Source: Silurus meridionalis
Lineage: Eukaryota > Chordata > Actinopteri > Siluriformes > Siluridae
NCBI RefSeq assembly: GCF_014805685.1
Contig: NC_060909.1
Coordinates: 5,793,792 to 5,857,791, forward strand
Reading direction: 5' to 3'
Length of the DNA stretch: 64,000 nt
Below the pieces are notes generated by a model. It was given only the letters and a program-made list of their open reading frames with translations. It was not told the origin of the DNA and did no database searches. The translations under genes were made by a program, and so were the position numbers. Of the stretch, positions 61,724 to 64,000 are shown in pieces; the stretch's first letter is position 1, and every line of letters starts with the position of its first letter.

Positions 61724-62909
61724 TCACCAAAAAACAAAAATTTCAATAAATAAAAAAATCATCCAAACTTCAGAAAGTCTCCATTGCAGCCTGCTGCATG
61801 ACAAACATTCTGACAATCCTACATCTCCATCCTACGCACCCGACATCGGTCTCCTGCCTGCTTGTAGTTCTCTTTAATCGGTTTGGACTTGGTGCCTACA
61901 CCCCGCAGTAAGATTTCATCCAGGCTGAGATGATAGGCGAGCAATCTAGTCCGTGCACTCGCTCGGAGGGTCTGCACATCTGGTTCTCTGAGACAGCACT
62001 AGCTTTAGACTAATGATCCCCCTGCTTTTGCTCTCAAATTACAGACCCGTCACAGCAAAGGGCTGGCAGCAGCACGACTCTTTCACACAGGAGTTTGTTA
62101 TTAGAGTAGCAGGAGATATTAGAAGCTTTTAGCACTAATGAATTAAACAAAAAATATACTGTACAGATCCAAATAATTTATTTAACCCTGTTGGGACAGA
62201 CCTTTTATAACTTTTTTCTTACTATCCTAGTATTTTTGAATATTATTCATCATATTATTAAGTGCTTTATATAAAGAACAGCTGTGGTGGTTTTGAGGAG
62301 GGTGTTAATGAAAGTCTTGCTATAAGAATGGCAAGAGCCAATAACCCTCTGACACTTAACTTAAATTAGCCACAGCACTTGACCTCCAGCAGCTGTCGTC
62401 ATATTTTATATTTAAATACACCGCCACAAACACTCATCAATTACTCCATTAATAACCGAGTAAAGCCCACTGAATATCTTCTCTTCCCCAACACCAACAA
62501 AACCGTAGACATTACTCAAACATTAGATGTATATTGTATGCATTTCTTCAACTTATCTTTCTTCTTGCCAAGTTACCCTGAAAGAGTTGCTGAGTGATGA
62601 TGACAGGTTACGACCCCTGCAAAGCACTAGACCATGAAGCAGCTGCTTAGGCAGTGACATCATCTTTTCTGTGTGTAGGGGTTGTTCTGACAGGTGTGTG
62701 AACACACGCTTACACACATATACACACTATAAGCTATTTTCATGTACTAATTGTAATCCTGGTTGGGAGCTGGAGAAGAAAGAAGTCATAAATATGCTAA
62801 AAGAATGTCGTTTATGCAGCTAAGCACGGAAGCTGGAAAACAGTTACCTCCCTAAACTCCCAACAAATGTGTTTCCAAGGCAGAAAACCAACAGACAGAG
62901 CATAATGTA

Positions 62910-62957
<48 letters not shown>

Positions 62958-64000
62958 CCATTGAATGTGTGTGCTTAGTTTCACTTTTCACTACATCAGA
63001 ACCACTTGTTCCCAGCCTTGTTTTCTCCAGAGTCACTTATAATTTACCTAAAGTATAATTTCCTAGACATCCCAAACCCCCTTTGAACCTGGTTCCCCTG
63101 AGGTTCCTCCCATCCACATCCACTCTGAGTAGCCGTCTCCCTCTCTCTACTCCCGAGTCACATTTAATTCTCTTCTTAAACCATCTCAGTCTGTTTTAAG
63201 TACTTTATAAGCATCAAATTTTTTAACAACTGAGGTAACGGAAACTCTTTATTAGCCATCAGAAGTCCTGCAAGCTTTGCACTATCCCGTTTCCTTTGGC
63301 TAGCTTTTTAGCTGAACTGATGAGCCATTGCAATCAGGAGTCAGTGAGCATGTAATTGACGGATAAAATAATTGTCTAAACAAAGGAATCGTTAGATTGC
63401 AGACTGAAGATACTATTTCTGATCTGCCTCTCCTTTCAGACACTTCACCAAGATGATGAACATTTTTATAGTAAACATTTGATATGTAACTAGCACGTCA
63501 AGTAGATCGCAACTGCAGTTCTTTTAAGGTCGCTCTGAATTCAAGCCATCCACTTGGCCAGGAAAAAAATGGGCATTGGAAAATATGCCATTGAACCTCT
63601 TATGAACGAGGTCTACGAGCCAGGTTGGAAATGAAATGGCAGGATTTATGTAAGGGTGGTTGATTGATCATTAATCTTTACAGAAAGTCGATAAAACTCT
63701 TTCTCCCTGGACATGCTGTACTACTTTCCATTTTGTAAGAAGTCAAGGGTACTGGAGCGTTCTTGTAAGAGCGCAATAAAAGATGCAGGTGCTAGGGACA
63801 GAGCCATCAGGAAAAAAGAACATAGACGTATTCAGTCTTGGGAGTTTTAAGAGTAAACTCATAACAGACAGAGTTCATTGCATGAGTAAAGAGACACAAA
63901 CACTAACATTTGACTGATATACAGTATATGTTGAGGCTCTGACCCACTTGCCCTTATGCACACCCCTTCATGAGGCGTCACATAAAGAAATACAAAAATA
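61724..64000. other. region upstream of fibin, no gene seen
   Basis: AT-rich with one GA microsatellite. Small open frames lack known domains. Presumably holds the fibin promoter near 61.75-62.0 kb; no TATA box assigned. Confidence 0.5.
62917..62952. repeat. (GA)n microsatellite
   Basis: Pure GA run. Confidence 0.96.

Overview
This is vertebrate genomic DNA, almost certainly a ray-finned (teleost) fish. The genes have many GT-AG introns, the proteins closely resemble vertebrate orthologues, and introns and spacers are full of fish-type Tc1/mariner, hAT-like and tRNA-SINE repeats and long TA, GT, CT and GATA microsatellites. Some repeat types recall catfish or other otophysan fish, but the species cannot be fixed from the sequence alone.

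Three protein-coding genes are present. (1) madd, + strand, about 705 to 34130. The 5' part (uDENN and cDENN) lies upstream of the window. I placed 29 phase-consistent exons from the end of the DENN module through the death domain and the PH-like C-terminus to the stop codon at 32571, of which three are cassettes (7959-8018, 15445-15501, 19321-19383). There are also two candidate in-frame microexons and two more speculative alternative exons. (2) bbox1, - strand, seven coding exons from 54120 down to 37832, encoding gamma-butyrobetaine dioxygenase, the last enzyme of carnitine synthesis. All Zn, Fe and 2-oxoglutarate ligands that I can check are kept. The N-terminus carries an acid-free, basic extension of about 63 residues that looks like a mitochondrial presequence. 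(3) fibin, - strand, 61723 to 61088, a single-exon secreted protein in a GC-rich island.

Layout: 1-32571 madd exons and introns; 32572-34130 madd 3'UTR; 34.2-37.6 kb convergent spacer with mariner and Tc1 remnants; 37.8-54.1 kb bbox1, whose 8.9-kb intron 2 holds a nest of transposons; 54.1-60.1 kb upstream region of bbox1 with a CpG-rich patch and a Tc1 copy; 60.1-61.7 kb fibin; 61.7-64 kb no gene seen. fibin and bbox1 lie head-to-tail on one strand, as I recall they do in human 11p14, whereas human MADD is elsewhere on 11p, so the madd/bbox1 junction marks a lineage difference in gene order. The three genes do not form a functional pathway; they are ordinary neighbours.

The observations most worth checking are the bbox1 presequence, a cluster of optional phase-1 exons after the FPSLK point of madd, a perfect 98-bp inverted repeat around a TA tract, a GT repeat that forms the 3' splice site of a madd exon, and a 1558-bp Tc1 element with nested IR/DR ends. 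I saw no clear new multi-gene system, no RNA gene and no CRISPR array.
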